Assembly: GCA_025201375.1 (NCBI GenBank)
Contig: JAIWZP010000007.1
Span: forward strand, 682,001-746,000
Direction: 5' to 3'
DNA from: Gongronella butleri
Taxonomy: Eukaryota > Mucoromycota > Mucoromycetes > Mucorales > Cunninghamellaceae
DNA: 64,000 nucleotides
A program made the translations under genes and the position numbers. Shown here piece by piece: positions 12,118 through 24,812 of this stretch (its first letter is position 1; the number at the start of each line of letters is the position of its first letter). The notes below the pieces were generated by a model that was given only the letters and a program-made list of their open reading frames with translations, had not been told where the DNA came from and ran no database searches.

Positions 12118-13430
12118 CGATTTTGATCCTCTTTTGACCCTGAATTTATGCAAAATGCTTTTTCTCAGGACTGATGAGTGAGCCGATTTGCGAAAAAAAA
12201 CTTGGAATCATTGGAGTCTTGAGTTGATTATTCACTGGTCTAAATTTGGAGCCGTATGGTAATGTTTATCAGGTGGAACGAGTAAAATGTTATTTGGCGC
12301 TGGTTTTAATCACTAGCAAACACGAATCTCAAGATTTCTCAGTACTGAGTGATCCGATTCGCGAACAAAATTATCAACGTTGGAGAATTGGGTTTAACAT
12401 CAACTGGTCCAAATTTGAAGTCTGGTGAGCAAGTTTCTGAGGAAGCGCCAGTTTCATGGGCGTAAAGGGGGTAAAATCAGCACTATTTGGTCTCATACCG
12501 CAGCAACGGCTGGGAGCCCCGGCACGCGAGTCACCTCAAATGAATCAGCGAGCAAACGCGGTAAAATCGCTTGTGGTTTGGGGACATCGCGTCAAGTTCT
12601 CGGCGAGTTAGCCTTTAGGGGTCGTTTTGATCCTGCTTTGGCCCTGAATTTACGCAAAATGCATTTTTTTGGGACTGAGTGATCCGATCTATAGAAAAAT
12701 TTGGCATCGTCGAAGTTTTGAGTCGAGTATCCACTGATTTAAATTTGGAGCCATATGGTAGCGCTCATCGGGAGAAACGTGTAAAGTATTGCTTAGCGCT
12801 GTGTTTCGCTAGCAAACACGAACCTCGAGATTTCTTGCGACTGAGTGCTGCGATTCGCGAACAAAATTAAAACCATTAGAGAATTGGGCTAACCAACAAC
12901 TGGTACAAATTTGGGACCAGATGAGCACGTTTCTGAGCAAGCGCCAGTTTCATGGGCGTAAAGGGGTAAAATCAGCGCCATTTAGTCTTGTGCCGCGGCA
13001 ACGGCTGAGCGCCCCTACACATGAGTCACCTCAAATGAATCAGCGGGCAAACGCGGTAAAAGCGCTTGTGGTTTGGGGACATCGCGTCAAGTTCTCGGCG
13101 AGTTAGCCTTTAGGGGTCGTTTTGATCCTGTTTTGGCCCTGATTTTACGCAGAATGCATTTTCTCAGAAGTGAGTGAACCGATTACTGAAAAACTTGGAC
13201 TTCGTTGGAGTTTTGTGTTCAGCATCCTCTAGTTCAATTATAGGATCTGATGAACAAGATCCGGAGGTCGCGCTCAGCAAAAGGAGGTGCGGGTCTTTTT
13301 CATTTTGGTAGCGCACCTGACAACGGCCCAACGTATTGATGCGCAAGTCGCCTTAAATAAATCAGCGCCCAAAAGCGAAAAAAGTGCTTGTGGTTGGAGA
13401 GATTGCGTTGAAATCTCGGTGACTTGGTGT
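12118..13430 (+). repeat. ~500-bp tandem repeat, about 2.6 units
   Basis: Unit 1 is 12118-12620, unit 2 is 12621-13116 (496 bp), and a third unit, 13117 to about 13430, has lost an internal block. Every unit starts with a TTTTGATCCTG-like block and contains, in order, ACTGAGTGATCCGAT, GCTAGCAAACACGAA, CGATTCGCGAACAAAATT, GCGCCAGTTTCATGGGCGTA, and AAGCGCTTGTGGTTTGGGGA (or close variants). All units have the same direction. Another 1.2 units lie at 59105-59710. No unit carries a long ORF, so this is non-coding satellite-like DNA or the remains of an element. Confidence 0.85.
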
Positions 13431-14199
13431 GCAATGACTCTGAGAACTTCGAATTGGTTTGGTTTTTAGGACGATGGCCACGACTTGTTTTTTCTACGAA
13501 AATATCTAAATGACATAAACATGTATCGACATTGACAAAAAACTGTTGATTGAGTATTAGGTGCATTGAAAACATCTAAAATTCTAGTACCCAGGCTTAA
13601 TTTCAACACATTGTACCAACAAAGGCCCTTTATGAAACTACACCTCCACTAGTCGTATTTTTTTTCCATGGCAGTACAAAAAAAAAAAGACCGGCAGCTT
13701 AAACACAATAATGCGGAAAGCACACAAATGTCAATTTGGATACATGATCGCCTCATGACCGTGTCCGGGCATGATGATCATGAATGTGCTAAATGTGTAA
13801 AAAAGGAGAAACGCTTTATTTTTGCGTTGAATTTTGGCGCGTTGTGCCTCCTTTTTTAAATTGCGCGCCGGTTCAATTTGCAAGGCGTACAATGCCCTGT
13901 GCCCTTTATTTGTGCCCTGGTGCCACCCGTCGAGGCAAAATGCAATGTGACACAGACCATCGATGTCTACTGCTTTGCAAGGAAAAATACGGTGGTGGGC
14001 AAGACGCGGGTCACACAAACATTTGATTTTTTTTTTTTGGCCACCTTTTCTTTTCTTGGTGTGTTTGTCTCGCTCTCTCTCTCTCTCTTTTCTTTTTTTT
14101 TTTTTTTTTTTTTCATTTTTTTTTGTTGGCTGCCCTTTACTGTTTCATACTTTTTCCCCCTTCTAGTCGCCCCGCTGCGTTTATGTGCCTGCCATCACC
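13431..14199. other. Intergenic DNA and kinesin leader
   Basis: No gene supported. From about 14025 to 14160 it is almost pure T/C, with a CT run near 14070-14090, forming the pyrimidine-rich leader of the kinesin gene. A G+C-richer stretch (13860-14000) reads as short open frames but has no recognisable domain. Confidence 0.4.
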
Positions 14200-14270
14200 A
14201 TGAGCAAAAGCAGCCCTTTGCCACCGCCGCTGACGTCGGCCGTACAAGTTGGTAAAATAAAGCTAGCGCT

Positions 14271-14311
<41 letters not shown>

Positions 14312-17300
14312 TTTGTGCGTTCCTAAAATTGCTGTTTTATGTTGCTAGCTGTGAGGATACGGCCGTTGACGGACAAGGACCGCAGCCAGCCTCGATTTGC
14401 GCGCGCGAGCGACGACGACTGCCTGAAAACGATAGAAAATACCATTCGCGTGATACCTCAGCAGCGGCTGTTCACCTACGACCATGTGTTTGGCCCTAAC
14501 TCGCAGCAGGACGAAATCTTTAGCACCGTTGCGTCCAAGATGGTGCACAAATTCATCGAGGGTGAGGCATTTATCACCATTTACCTGCGTGTTTGTTATC
14601 ACGCTGTGCCTTGATGTGCGCCATTGATGCAAATTGGCGTGCAAAAAGTGGGCCTCCTTGCACGACACGACACGCTTATCCTCCTTTTTTTTTTTTAATT
14701 GTATCATCATAGGCTACAATGTGACGATTCTTGCTTATGTACGTTTACCGGCCATTCTCAGCATGGGGCTCGCCATGTGTGCCTCGCCAGTTGCTGATTC
14801 CTTCTTTTTGTATCTAGGGACAAACGTCGTCCGGGAAAACATATACGATGGGCACGATGCAACACCATGGGCGCGTGAATGACGCGCATGTTGGTATTGT
14901 TCCGCGTGCCATGGCGCATCTGTTCAAGGTGCTGCACACGTCTACGTCGCCGGCGATGTCTCTGTCAGCGACGGCGGCTTCGCAGCAACATCAGCAGCCG
15001 CAGCCGCAGCGGCCCGTATCACCAACATCGTCCGTTTCGTCGTCGACCACATCGAAATCGCGTTTGCGTCCACGGTCGCGCATGTCGATGGTGCCGACGC
15101 CAACGCCGTCGCGCAGCTCGCGGTATTCGTCGACACCCTTGGCGCCGAAATTCACGGTCAAGGTGTCGTTTATCGAGATTTACAATGAGGAATTGAAGGA
15201 TTTGCTCAATGACGCACCGGCCGACGAGCGGCCGCCCGTCACAATCCGCGAGGATGCCAAGGGCCATATTTACTGGACAGGCGTCAAGGAGATGGTTGTG
15301 GACAATGCTGACGATGTCCTCTTGTAAGCTGAAAAATGTTTTGTTTTTTTATTTTTCACTTTTTTCCCAACAATGGTTGTCTGACGCGTCTCTTTCTCTC
15401 TCTCATGATGGGTTAGCTTCCTTGAGCAAGGCACCAAGACGCGCGCCACGGGGTCCACGGACATGAATGAGCAATCGTCGCGGTCGCACGCGATTTTCTC
15501 GGTTACGCTGCAGCAAGAAAAGACCAATACCTCTGATACCAATGGCAAAGGTGACACCGTGATCACCACATCCAAATTCCACTTTGTCGACTTGGCCGGC
15601 AGCGAGCGCGTATGCATAAAACACCGTCAAAAAAGGAAAAGCATTGTAAAACAGGGAATTGACGTTTTTCTTAATATACTTATAGTTGAAAAGAACAGAT
15701 GCCAAGGGGGACCGGCGCAAAGAAGGGATCAATATCAATGCTGGGCTTTTGGCGCTTGGCAATGTGATTTCTGCGCTTGGCGATGTGACGAAGCGTGGGA
15801 CGCACGTGCCGTATCGCGACTCGAAGCTGACGCGGCTGTTGCAGGATTCGCTGGGCGGCAATGCAACGACATTGATGATTGCGTGCGTCAGTCCGATGGA
15901 ATTCAATTTGTCAGAGACGCTGAATACGCTACAGTACGCGAATCGCGCTCGCAACATCAAGAATCGCGTGGAAAAGAACGAGATCGAGGAGTGGATGACC
16001 ACGGAGAACATTGAGCTGTTGCGCACCATGGTGGGTCGCCTGAAGCAGCAGCTCAAGAGCGGAAAGTCAACTCTGCCTCCAGCCATGGACAGCAAAACTG
16101 GGCGATTGCTGCATTTACAAGAAGACCATGATATCCACGATGACGACAATCACGACGACGACGACCTTGCGCAACTGACGGACGATGGCGCGGCACGTTT
16201 ATCCTTGTCAGACGAGGACATGGACCAAGTATTGCAAGATCATCGCTTGACAATTGCTGATTTGCAGCATCAAATCGAAGAAATGGATGGCGAAGTGTCG
16301 GTGACGCGGCAGCGCAACCGCGCCGTGGAAGCGGAATTGCTACGGATTCGGCGCATTCAAGATTTGCGTCAGCAACAACAACAGCAACAACAACACCATC
16401 CAGAAAGCGATATGTCGTTTGAGCGGCTAGTGGAGCCTGTGATTGAAGAATATGAAAAGAGCATTGCCGTGCTCGAGGCGGAATTGGTGGCGACCCAAAA
16501 ACACGCGGCCAGCGACAAGTCCGCGCTTCAATTGCAATGTGAACGACACGCCGAGGCCGCGTCAGATTGGCAGAGCAAATACAACATTATTGCCGAGCGC
16601 GAGCAGAGCAACAACGCCTACATTGAGCAATTGGAGGCGAATTTGGCGGACGCCACGCATGACGCGACGCGACACGCGTCCAAGGTGTCGGAGTTGCAAG
16701 CGCTGGCTCAAAAGTGGAAAGACAGCGATGCCAGTTCTGAGCAATATATCCATGATTTGGAAAAGCGGCTTGCGGCGAGCGAGCAGGCGCGTGCGACGCT
16801 CAATTCGCAGGTGGAGGCGCTTGAAGTCAAGCAGGCAGACACGGATGTGGTGGTGTACAAGCTCAAGCAGCAATTGCAAAAGGCATCGCGGCCATTGGTG
16901 GATGCAAAAGACCATCGGCTCATTCTCGACGAAATCGACAATCTCAACGACAAGTGTGCACGTCTCGAGAAGGAAAAGGCCAATTGGATGCACCAAGCAC
17001 AGCAATTCGGCGCGGTCGCCACCGCAAATAATCGCCATAGCAACCAACATGCACCACTTTTGCAGGCAATGGGCGATGTTGCACATGACAATTTCCATGA
17101 TGGCAGCGACCATGCGAATCGCCGCAGCTTTGCCGAAGAGGAGAAATTGGTGAAGCGGCTTTCTTCGTCGGTGTCTGACCCGACCATGGCGGCATCAGCC
17201 GTGTCGCGGATCCAACAGCTCGAGCAACAGGTGTTACATCTTGAATCCAAGCATGCAAAGACAGTGGACGAGCTGCAATCGGTACTGGAGCGATACCAAG

Positions 17301-20300
17301 AGGCAGTCGACCAAGTTGAACATCTTGAGCAGGAGTCCATGGCCATGTCGGCCAATCCTTCTCAATCGTCCACTATCCAAGATGCGCTCATCGACAACAA
17401 GGAGCTGGATGCGCCATCCACTGACCTTGTGTCCAATAGCATCAATGGCGCCAAGGGTGTCAATGGTGCCAATGGCTCCGATATGCTTCTCTTGCACGAG
17501 GAAATGGGCCGCGCCGCGCTTTCGCAACAACAACAAGACGAAATCGCCGCATTAAAGGCGAACGTGCAGCGCCTCGAGACCGAGGTCGAAGACGCGTCTA
17601 ATCGCGCTCGAATGCTTCAGCAGCAGGTCGATGATCATGACGATGCCATGGAACGCACCATCTTCCAATTGGACGACGCCATCGCCGCCAATGATCGTCT
17701 CAAGGCTCAATTGGCCGCTGCCAACGACGAGCACGCCGCCGCTCTCGAAACCTTGCAAAGCCAGCTTGCCGCCTCCATCGAAGCTCTGACCGCCGCCAAG
17801 CTCAGTTACGACACCGAATTGACACGTTTCCAACAAGAAAACGCCATTGTCGCGGAAAAACACGCTCAAGATGCGTCGGCCTGGCAGCAACAGCTTGATG
17901 AAGCAAAGGACGCCCTCGATAAGGCCACCAGCAACCACAAGGACGCATTGTCGCGTGTGCACAATGACCATGCGCGTGTTCAGGAAGAAAATGCTCAATT
18001 TGTCGCCAAGTTGCAAGATGAGCTCGATACCGCGCGAGTCGGCCACAAGGACGAATTGGCGCGCCTTCACGACGATCACGCCAGCATCGTGGCAAAGCAT
18101 ACCCTGGTCGTGTCGGAGCTGGAAAAGCAACTGGCGACAGTCCAACAAGAGCTCGCAGCCGCCGCCATCAAGCAAAACGACGAAATCGGACGTTTGCGCG
18201 ACGAGCATGCGCGCACCCTGGAGCAGCATGGCACGCACGCTTCCACACACGCCTCGAGCCTACAAGACCAGCTGACCGCGGCCATGGATGCTCAAAAGGC
18301 GGCAATGGAGGCTCACAAGGCCGAATTGGCGCGAATCCAGCAAGAACACGCCATGTTGATCGACAAGCGCGACAGCGACTCGTCAGCTCGTATTGCTGAT
18401 CTTGAAAAACAACTTTCCGACTCCGTGGGCGCGCTTTCCATTGCCGAGGAAAGACATGTGGCCGATTTGGCGCATCTTTTGCAAAATCATACCACGGTGC
18501 TTGAGCAGCGTGACAATGACTCATCAGCTCGCGTCTCGGACCTTGAAACGAAGGTTGCCGCCTCGATTGATACACTCCTTGTCGCCAAAAACGCCCACGA
18601 GGTCGAATTGGCGCGTCTTCAGCAAGAGCATGCGTACACACTGGAGAAGCGCGACACTGACGCGTCAGTTCGCGTGTCTGACCTTGAAAAGCAGCTCGCT
18701 TCCTCCATGGACACGCTCAACGCCGTAAAAGACGCGCACAAGCAAGAATTGGCGCGTCTTCAGCAACTTCACACCACGGCGCTTGAGCAACATGGCACCG
18801 ACGCGTCCGCACACGCGTCAGACTTGCATAAACAGCTCTTAGCCGCCAAGGATGCTCTCGTCGCTATGGAGGGTCGCAACAAGGACGGGTTGACAAAGAT
18901 TCAGCAAGAACATGCGACGGCGCTTGCGCAGCTCAAGCAAGATCACGCGGTGGTGCTTGAGAAGCGCGATAATGAGTTCTCGGCTCGTGTTTCTGACCTC
19001 GAAAAGAAGCTCACAGCAGCGAATGACGCGCTTACGACGGCCAATTCTCGCCACGAAGACGAATTGAAGCGTCTTGAACAAGAGCATGCTAAAGCCATTG
19101 AGCAACGCGACAAGGACGCGTCGACTCGCATTTCCGACCTTGAAAAGCAGCTCGCTGTTTCCATTGACGCGCTCAATGCAGCCAAGGATGCACATAACCA
19201 AGAATTGGCGCGACTCCAGCAAGATCATGCGACCATCCTCGAAAAACACGCGTCCGACGCGTCAACCACCTCGTCAGAGCTCCAGAAGCAGCACGCTGTC
19301 TCCATTGACGCGCTCAACGCGGCCAAGGACTCACACAACCAGGAATTGACGCGACTCCAGCAAGATCATGCAACGGTTCTCGAAAAACACGTTTCCGACG
19401 CGTCACTCACCACGTCGGAGCTGGAAAAGCAGCTCGCCGCGGTCAAGGCTAGCCACGAAGACGAATTGAAACGTCTACGAGATGAGCAAACCATGGCGCT
19501 CAAGCAGCGCGACAAGGACGCCTCAGATCGCATGTCCGACATTGAAAAGCAGGTTGCCGCTGCCCAAGACGCGCTCACGGCCGCCAAGACGCGCCACACG
19601 GATGAATTGCAACGACTCGGACAAGACCACGCGGAGGAATTGACGCGCCTCCGACAAGAACACGCAACCGAAACCGACAAACATGCCACAGACGTGGCAA
19701 AATGGCAGCAAGATCTCACAGCTGCAAACGACGCACTCACTGCTGCAATTGCCGAACATGCACGCATCGTGGACAACCATCAGAAGCAGCTGGCGGCTGC
19801 CAAGGAGGCCCACCAACAGGAATTGGCGCGTTTCCAAACAGACCATGTGCGTTTGCTCGATCAACAGCGTGAGAGCGCCGCGGCCGATCTTCAAAAGCAG
19901 CTTGCCTCTGCCAATGCAGACCACGAGCAGGCATTGGCGCGTCTTGCCGAGCAACATACGGCGGCACTGGCTGAATTGAAGCAAAAGCACGCAAAAGAAA
20001 CGCAAATGGCCGCCGACATGCATGCCGACGCGCTTTCGGCCGCGCTCGGTGCTGTCGACAAGGACAACGCGTGGCAAGACCGCGTCGACCAGCTGCGCGC
20101 CGATTTGGCCGCCGCCACCGAAGCGCGTGACAGCGCTCAAGCGGAAATCGAGCAATTACAGCGCGAATCGGCCGAAACCCGTGAGGACGTGGCCGAATTG
20201 GAGCGACTCCTTGAGGAATCCGAGAACCTGCTTGAACAAGCCAGGTCCGCGGCCAAGGATGCTGAAATGGAGCGTACAAACTTGGAAAAGGTCATTGAAG

Positions 20301-20920
20301 ACGCCGTCCAGGAAAACGAGACGCTGGCCGCAAAGTTGGAGGCACTGGAAAAGCTGCAGGTAAAATAGCAAAAAAAAAAAAAAAAAAGGGCATGCTATTT
20401 ACCCCATGGACGATGTTTCCTGTTTTTCCCCTTTTTTTAGCCATCCACGGAGCAACAGCAGCAACATCAGCAGGTGATTGACCGGTTGTCCAATGAGAAC
20501 AGTGAGTACGCCGAGTTGATGGGCGCGCTGGAGCAAGAATTGGACCGCGTGACGCAAGACCTTAATCGCATTGTCATGGAAATGGACGAAAAGGACGCAA
20601 CCATTGACACGCAAAGCACACAGCTCGCATCACTTACATCGGCGCTAGAGGCGAGCAAAAAGCAGTTGGCCGATGCCGAGGCGGCAGCGGCAGCAGCGCA
20701 ATATCACGCTGCTGCTGAGGCCACTCATCTTCCTACCGATGATCATGCTGGGAATGCATCGACCATGTCAGCTGAGCAACTCGAACAGGTGATCCAGCAG
20801 CAAAAGCAAGATTTGCGCAACGAAAGGCAAGAAAAGGACAAGCTACAGCGCCAGGTCCGGGCCCTGGAGGAACAATTGGATCTTTTGCTGCAAGCAAAAA
20901 AGAAATTTTTGTGTTTTTAG
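14200..20920 (+). CDS. Giant kinesin, kinesin-4-like motor with very long repetitive coiled-coil stalk
   Basis: Exons 14200-14251, 14349-14561, 14713-14738, 14818-15323, 15417-15609, 15686-20359, 20441-20920; 2,047 residues. The N-terminal motor (about residues 15-430) has VAVRIRPL, the P-loop GQTSSGKT (98-105), switch I NEQSSRSH, switch II DLAGSER (324-330) and [17 protein letters not shown], the form seen in kinesin-4 rather than kinesin-1. It should be a plus-end-directed microtubule motor; chromosome-arm or spindle-midzone roles are known for the family. A Ser/Pro/Gln-rich insertion of about 70 residues (138-207) interrupts the motor before [19 protein letters not shown]. The stalk (about 500-2040) is nearly all predicted coiled coil and includes 47-residue repeats. 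No C-terminal cargo domain was recognised. The subfamily call is less certain than the family. Confidence 0.93.
17890..19610 (+). repeat. 141-bp (47-residue) tandem coding repeats in the kinesin stalk
   Basis: The encoded unit runs roughly [18 protein letters not shown] followed by [10 protein letters not shown], then a DAS...SELEKQL end. For example, equivalent Asp codons start at 19166 and 19307, exactly 141 bp apart. About ten diverged units can be followed, all in frame. The spacing keeps heptad-like hydrophobic positions, so copies were gained without breaking the coiled coil. Confidence 0.8.
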
Positions 20921-23462
20921 TCCCTCCGGTCTTTTTCAATAAATATCATAATTGCATTGATCTTTTTTTTTTTTTTTTTTGTTACGCGTCCGTTTTGAAG
21001 TGGGGTGAGTGTGCTGCTGGCTCCATGGTGTTGGGTTGTGCGCGGCCGGGGGCACCGCCATCATCTTTTGACGGCTCGTTGACAGGATAGTCGCGCGACT
21101 CTGCGCCCATGTCATGCATTTGGGTCATTTTGCATGACACGACAACATAAAAAAAAAAAGATGGGAAAAGCGGCCCTCACCATTTCAAGGCAACACGTGT
21201 TTTTTTTACAGCCATGGCCATGACATCCTGACAAGTCAGATCCCGGTCCGCGCCCTTGCCCCCTTTTTTTGATGTCTTTTTTCATCTTCATCTAGCTGTT
21301 TTTGCATAATCTCCCTCTCCTTAACCCCACTCATTGAGACTTTTTGCCATCGGATTGAATGTGCGCGTGCATCTTTTGCGCAAAGAAGAAAAAAAGAAAA
21401 AAAAAAGGAGGCGCACGACTGCGGGCCAAACACCGGGAGGAAAAACAAGGAGGGCTGAGGGGGAGCTATTCACTTTTTTTTCACATCTCCTACAATGAGA
21501 AAAAGAGCAATAATAGGGTTAGGGAACACAATATGCTACATTGGCACATTACGCCCCATCCGGGACAAAAGGAGAGACTGGGCCAAGAGTTTTCTTTTTT
21601 TTTTTTTCAACAAATTGTCCGTGATCTCGCCCCTAATGTCACGGCTACATCAAGAATAAGGAGGAACGACGCCAATGTAATCCAGGAATGGCGGGCTCCG
21701 TCGGCTTTCTCATTATTTTGAGCATCATGCCTTTGATCATGCATAGAACGCCTCCACGCGCTGTTCCTTTTTGTTTAAAAAGCGTCGCCTGGATTTGCCT
21801 TTCAAGGTTTTGCGTAAACCTAAACCATTTTTGTGCTTCGGGGGCTTCGCTGCGAACTCATTGGGCAACAGCAGGGCGCTTAAAAAGAAAAAAAAAAGGC
21901 GATCATATGGCCAATTGAAGAAAAATAAGGAGATGAAACACGCTCTGTGTTGGCTTGTCCCCATGAAATTAAGGGGGGGGGGAGAAAAAAGTGCAATGAG
22001 AGACTGAGAGCAAGGATCAATGGACGGAACAAAATGTAAATCAAATGAGGCAGCCCAGTAAGAGGAGCCGCCTCTTTTTTTTTTTTCAAGGGCATCCCCA
22101 CCCCGTCCACTTTGTCTTGAAATAGTCAGATGATGGTCAATGCGTTTTTGCTCAGTGCTATGGATTTCTTGAATTTAAGGTTCGTGGAGCAAAATGTGAC
22201 GGATCATCTGCAAGAAGAAAAAGAAAAAAAAAACGCAAGACCTGCTTGCTATCCTCTTGATTTCTGGGCTTGCCTTTACATTGGGGGTCGATCGGCTGCA
22301 TCAAAAGAATGATGGAAAAAAATTGACCATCACCTGTCGCCAGTACCAGAAGCAAAAAAAAAAAAAAAAAAGGCGCGCACCACGTTGCATGAATGGATTT
22401 TTTATTTTTGGTCCCGCTGCGCGAGCGCAATCTCCGCGACGTCTCCTTTTTTGCTTTTCTCCTTTGGGCGTCCTCACTCGGTCTCTCTTAATGGTCAATG
22501 AGTGGGCGTTTCACCTTTTCATTGTTTAAAAAAAAAATAAGAAAGCGCCCAATCTCCCCTGCTCCTGGATGGGAATTGCCCAAAAATAGGATCATTGACT
22601 TTTACGACCATTCGAACCGAGTGTGTTCATGCGACTGCACGAGTTCCGGAGCTCGAAAAGCCATGCATGAATCTGTCATTGATTCGCTGCATGGCTTCTT
22701 TGTTGCAAAATGACTCTTTCTTACACCATGATTCGCGCGCGCGCGTGCGTGCGGCCTCTTTTTCCTCAGCCAAGCATGGAAGATGCAACCGAAGAAACAT
22801 AAAAATACACGCACATCCCCCTCTCCCTTCCTTTGGTCCGAGAGCCAAGATGGTGTCACCGCTATTTTTTTTTTTTTTGCCTTTTTGTCTTGTTTGCGCT
22901 TGTTGACAGCGGCACTTTTTTTTTCAAGGAGGCCGGGATGAGGTCATCTTGTTGCCCTTATTTGTTCTCTCAAAAGAAGGGGGGGCATGGGGCGTCAATG
23001 GGCCTAGGGTGAGGCCCATTGGACGTGTGTGTGTGGGTGCGTGTGTATGTGTGTTTCGAGTGTGCGAGTGCCCAAAACTGATCATGAGGCCTCCAAAAAA
23101 AAAGGAGGGGGTCAAATCAGCAGCAATCAGCTCTGCAAATCCGCGCAAAACTTGTAAAAAGGGGAACAAAGGTCGCCTGACCTCTCGCTCTCAAAATGAC
23201 AGGTAGCTTGCTGTGTGGAACCTGGCAGGGCTGGTCCCAGCAACCCAAAATAAAAAGAAAAGAAAAAACGAGTTGAACCAATTTGGCAAGCCCTCTTTGC
23301 ACTGATTATATAAAAAAAAAAGAGCTTCATGTGGCATCATCCTTTTCTTCTTGTTCCTCATCTATTCGCTTTTTCTTCTTTTTATTCTTTTCCAGCCCTT
23401 TTTTTATTTCCCCCTTCTTTTATCTTTTACTTGTCATCTCTTTTATCTCTCTGACAACAAAT
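20921..23462. other. 2.5-kb intergenic stretch, no gene seen
   Basis: Only short open frames made of homopolymer-derived Lys/Phe codons are present. Features noticed are many A and T runs, G runs (near 21974 and 22980), a GT-rich patch (23023-23055) and the T/C-rich leader of the next gene (23335-23450). A non-coding RNA cannot be excluded but none is recognisable. Confidence 0.45.
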
Positions 23463-24812
23463 ATGGTACGATTTCCCTTCCCCCTGCGGCAACGAGGCCA
23501 CATTGACTAAGACACTTTCCTTTTTTATAATAGGGACGAGAATTCCGGCCATTCATCTTATACCATGAGAGCTCCAGTCGCTTTGATCCCGTGCAGCAAC
23601 AGCAGCCTGTCAAGCTGGAGGAGTACAAGGACCGCGTTAAAAAGATGATGGAACGCAATGCCAAGTTTTGGGTGCAAAGCGACGACGATCAAGGTAAAAA
23701 AACAAAACAAATGTTCGTCGACATGGCGGGGGGACGGCGCGCTTGTTGACGCGTGGGCAGCGCGAAAAGGGAAATGGGGGAGGGTGTGTAAAAAAAAAAA
23801 AAAAGGGGGTGGAGGGGCCAGTGGCTACACTTTTTTTTTTTTAAAAAACAAAAATCACTCTAGCCATTGTGGGAACCGAGCATTTATCCAGTGACCATCC
23901 AAACTAATTATATTCCCACCTTTTTTGACAGACATCAATGTATCTCCAAGCACCAGCACGACGTCGTCGTCATCTGCCAGCTCATGTGACAGCCTTGAGA
24001 CGATCGACAAAGGTCAGGAACAACATGTGGATCCCCTGGTCATTGGATCTTATCCCTCTTGGCCAGACCATTCTACTCTGCATCATCCGCATCATGCCCA
24101 TCCTCATCACGCCGGCGAGGCCGCGCTTGCATCGGCACTCAAGCCCATGCACACCCCACCATCGCCGCCATCGCCACCAATTCCTTCTCCGGCGACCGCG
24201 GCAGCAGCTTCCGTAGCGGCCGCTCCACCCTCTGCGGCAACAACGGCGACGACGGCCACGTCGCCGACCCAAAAGAAACGCCGTCGTGGCAATTTGCCCA
24301 AGGAAGTCACCGAATTTCTAAAACAATGGCTGGTCCAGCACAAGAAGCACCCGTACCCGTCGGAAAAGGAAAAGCTAGATCTTGCGCATCGCACCGGCCT
24401 GACCGTCAATCAAATCAGCAATTGGTTCATTAACGCGCGTCGTCGGATCCTGCAGCCCATGTTGGAATCCGAGGGTCTCCAAGCACATCTGCTCTCATAT
24501 AGCAACCAGCCCCATCATCATCATCAACATCAACATTCTCATCCTCATCAGCAACAGCAACTGCAAAACACATCATCCATGGACCAGCGCCGTCAAAGGC
24601 AAATGGACATCTATTCTTATCAGAATCTCACCGGTAAAAAAAAAATCATTTTTTTTTTTTGGCAACCTCCCCCCATAAAAAAAATACAAGTGCCGCATTA
24701 TACTCACTCTTCTAAATCCTGTTTAGAACCCTTCGAAGACACCGGGCGCTGGGCTTTCAGGAGAACCAGATTACCAAACATAGATGATCGTTATTCTGTT
24801 GCAATTCGATGA
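23463..24812 (+). CDS. TALE-class homeodomain transcription factor
   Basis: Read as exons 23463-23465 (ATG only), 23534-23693, 23932-24633 and 24727-24812; 316 residues. The homeodomain (about residues 170-232) has the three-residue loop extension PYP (HPYPSEKEKLDL) and the recognition helix ISNWFINARRRIL, which define the TALE class (Meis/Pknox/TGIF-like and fungal relatives). Around it are Ser/Thr-rich, His/Pro-rich and His/Gln-rich low-complexity segments. It should bind DNA in the nucleus, often as a dimer with another homeodomain protein; targets are unknown. The last intron (24634-24726) is 93 nt with no in-frame stop, so retention would still give a longer protein. The ATG-only first exon is inferred from the GT donor after ATG and the acceptor at 23532-23533; an undetected upstream exon is the main alternative. 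Confidence 0.85.

Noticed and set aside
21515..21524. AGGGTTAGGG, a telomere-like motif
   Set aside because: Only one and a half repeats; far too short to be an interstitial telomere.
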